A DNA stretch of 64,000 bases from Shimia sp. Alg240-R146. Its GTDB lineage: Bacteria > Pseudomonadota > Alphaproteobacteria > Rhodobacterales > Rhodobacteraceae. Both the position numbers and the translations under genes were made by a program. The notes beneath the pieces were generated by a model. The model did not search any database, was not told where the DNA came from, and was given only the letters and a program-made list of their open reading frames with translations. Positions 63,218 through 64,000 of this stretch are shown here, one piece after another. The DNA is taken from positions 682,001-746,000 of the forward strand of contig NZ_CAMZOK010000001.1 of assembly GCF_947331465.1 (NCBI RefSeq). The letters are read 5' to 3'. The number at the start of each line of letters is the position of its first letter. The stretch's first letter is position 1.

Positions 63218-64000
63218 ATGCAACAGCGACGCTCTTCTATGTGTTCTTTCGTTACAGCTATTGCTGTGACCATTGGAGTCTGGATTGGCGGTGCTGGCCG
63301 CGCGGACGTAAATGTGTTTGCTGCAGCCAGTTTGAAAACCGCATTGGAAGAGATCGCACTCCAATTTGAGCAATCGTATGAAACTGACGTGCGGTTGACC
63401 TTGGCTGGATCATCTGTCCTCGCCCGTCAAATTGCGTTCGGTGCTCCTGCAGATGTATACATCTCGGCCAACGTGGCCTGGATGGACTATCTTGTGGCCA
63501 AGGGGAGGATTGCAGAAGGCTCTGTTCGACCAGTTGCTGGAAATCAATTGGTTTTGGTCCGCCCTGTGCCCTCGTCCGGAGAGGGGCCTCCAACATTGGA
63601 AGGCGTTTTTGCGGGTGAGGCGGAAGGCCGAATTGCAATGGCATTGGTCGACGCTGTTCCAGCAGGGATTTACGGCAAAGCCGCCTTGCAGTCTCTAAAT
63701 TTTTGGGACCAAGCGTCGGACCGCGTCGTTCAAACAGACAATGTGAGAGCCGCCTTGGCGTTAGTGGCGCTTGGCGAAGTGTCATGGGGGATCGTCTATG
63801 CCAGCGATGCTATGGTGGAGAAACGTGCGGAGATTGTGCACTATTTTGCTGCCGAGACGCATCCGGAAATTGTCTATCCTGCGGCGGCAATCGCAACGTC
63901 GAAATCCTCCAAATCAATGAAATTCCTTGAGTTTTTGGGTGGAGATCAGGCCCGCAGAGTCCTTCTCGAAAATGGATTTGTTGTGCGGGACAAAAAGCCA
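63218..64000 (+). CDS. modA: Molybdate ABC transporter substrate-binding protein, 3' end cut by window edge
   Basis: The 261 residues visible start with a signal peptide and the ModA hallmark NVFAAASLKTALEEIA, followed by GSSVLARQIAFGAPADVYIS and DAVPAGIYGKAAL, which line the oxyanion pocket. ModA binds molybdate or tungstate in the periplasm. The frame is open to the last base. The ATG at 63218 was chosen; an in-frame ATG at 63239 is the alternative. It follows the polysaccharide locus by 135 bases and may be a separate unit. Confidence 0.88.
   Translation, partial: MQQRRSSMCSFVTAIAVTIGVWIGGAGRADVNVFAAASLKTALEEIALQFEQSYETDVRLTLAGSSVLARQIAFGAPADVYISANVAWMDYLVAKGRIAEGSVRPVAGNQLVLVRPVPSSGEGPPTLEGVFAGEAEGRIAMALVDAVPAGIYGKAALQSLNFWDQASDRVVQTDNVRAALALVALGEVSWGIVYASDAMVEKRAEIVHYFAAETHPEIVYPAAAIATSKSSKSMKFLEFLGGDQARRVLLENGFVVRDKKP

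Noticed and set aside
1-64000. tRNA genes, rRNA genes, CRISPR arrays and insertion sequences
   Set aside because: No cloverleaf, rRNA segment, regular spacer-repeat array or transposase was recognised; short or divergent ones could be missed by eye.

Overview
The window looks like a chromosomal segment of a marine alphaproteobacterium of the Roseobacter group (Rhodobacteraceae). This is inferred from the many TRAP transporters, the FadR-type GntR regulators, the malonate, sugar-acid and intradiol catabolic genes, the moderately high GC and the typical GGAGG-type start sites. No rRNA, tRNA or CRISPR array was recognised. Both ends cut genes: a serine recombinase on the left and a molybdate-binding protein on the right.

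Positions 1-6400 form an accessory island that is visibly more AT-rich than the rest. It holds a serine resolvase/invertase with inverted repeats upstream, a large membrane-anchored KAP-type P-loop NTPase (the family that includes phage-exclusion protein PifA), and an unrecognised zinc-ribbon protein. Positions 6900-16800 are a carbon-catabolism block. A leftward operon encodes an intradiol dioxygenase, a TRAP transporter, OsmC, a RutE-like nitroreductase and a fumarylacetoacetase-family hydrolase. It diverges from a rightward set of a YCII protein, a GntR regulator, malonyl-CoA decarboxylase and malonyl-CoA synthetase. A palindrome sits in the shared promoter region.

Positions 17100-25600 are a compact rightward operon for GDP-heptose supply (isomerase, fused guanylyltransferase-phosphatase, kinase). 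It is followed by two sulfotransferase-like proteins, two glycosyltransferase-like proteins, one unknown protein and a protein built from four 44-residue repeats. The layout suggests a heptose-containing and possibly sulfated surface glycan. An ApbE-like flavin transferase and an EamA transporter follow.

Positions 26700-45400 are a sugar-acid catabolic region: two enolase-superfamily enzymes, UxaA-like and IlvD/Edd-like dehydratases, several dehydrogenases, a TakP-like TRAP transporter and two GntR regulators. Each regulator has a pair of TGGTNNNACCA-like operators next to it.

Positions 45500-63100 are a polysaccharide synthesis and export locus. It has a cellulose-synthase-like GT2, a GH16 glycanase, two DUF3131 proteins, a membrane fusion protein, an ABC protein with degenerate catalytic motifs, an acyltransferase, a nucleotidyltransferase fused to a STAS domain, two OmpA-like proteins, a caspase-like protein and a CsgG-like lipoprotein. 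The STAS fusion and the odd ABC protein suggest a built-in regulatory module. GT2, fusion protein and GH16 together suggest a beta-glucan-type product.
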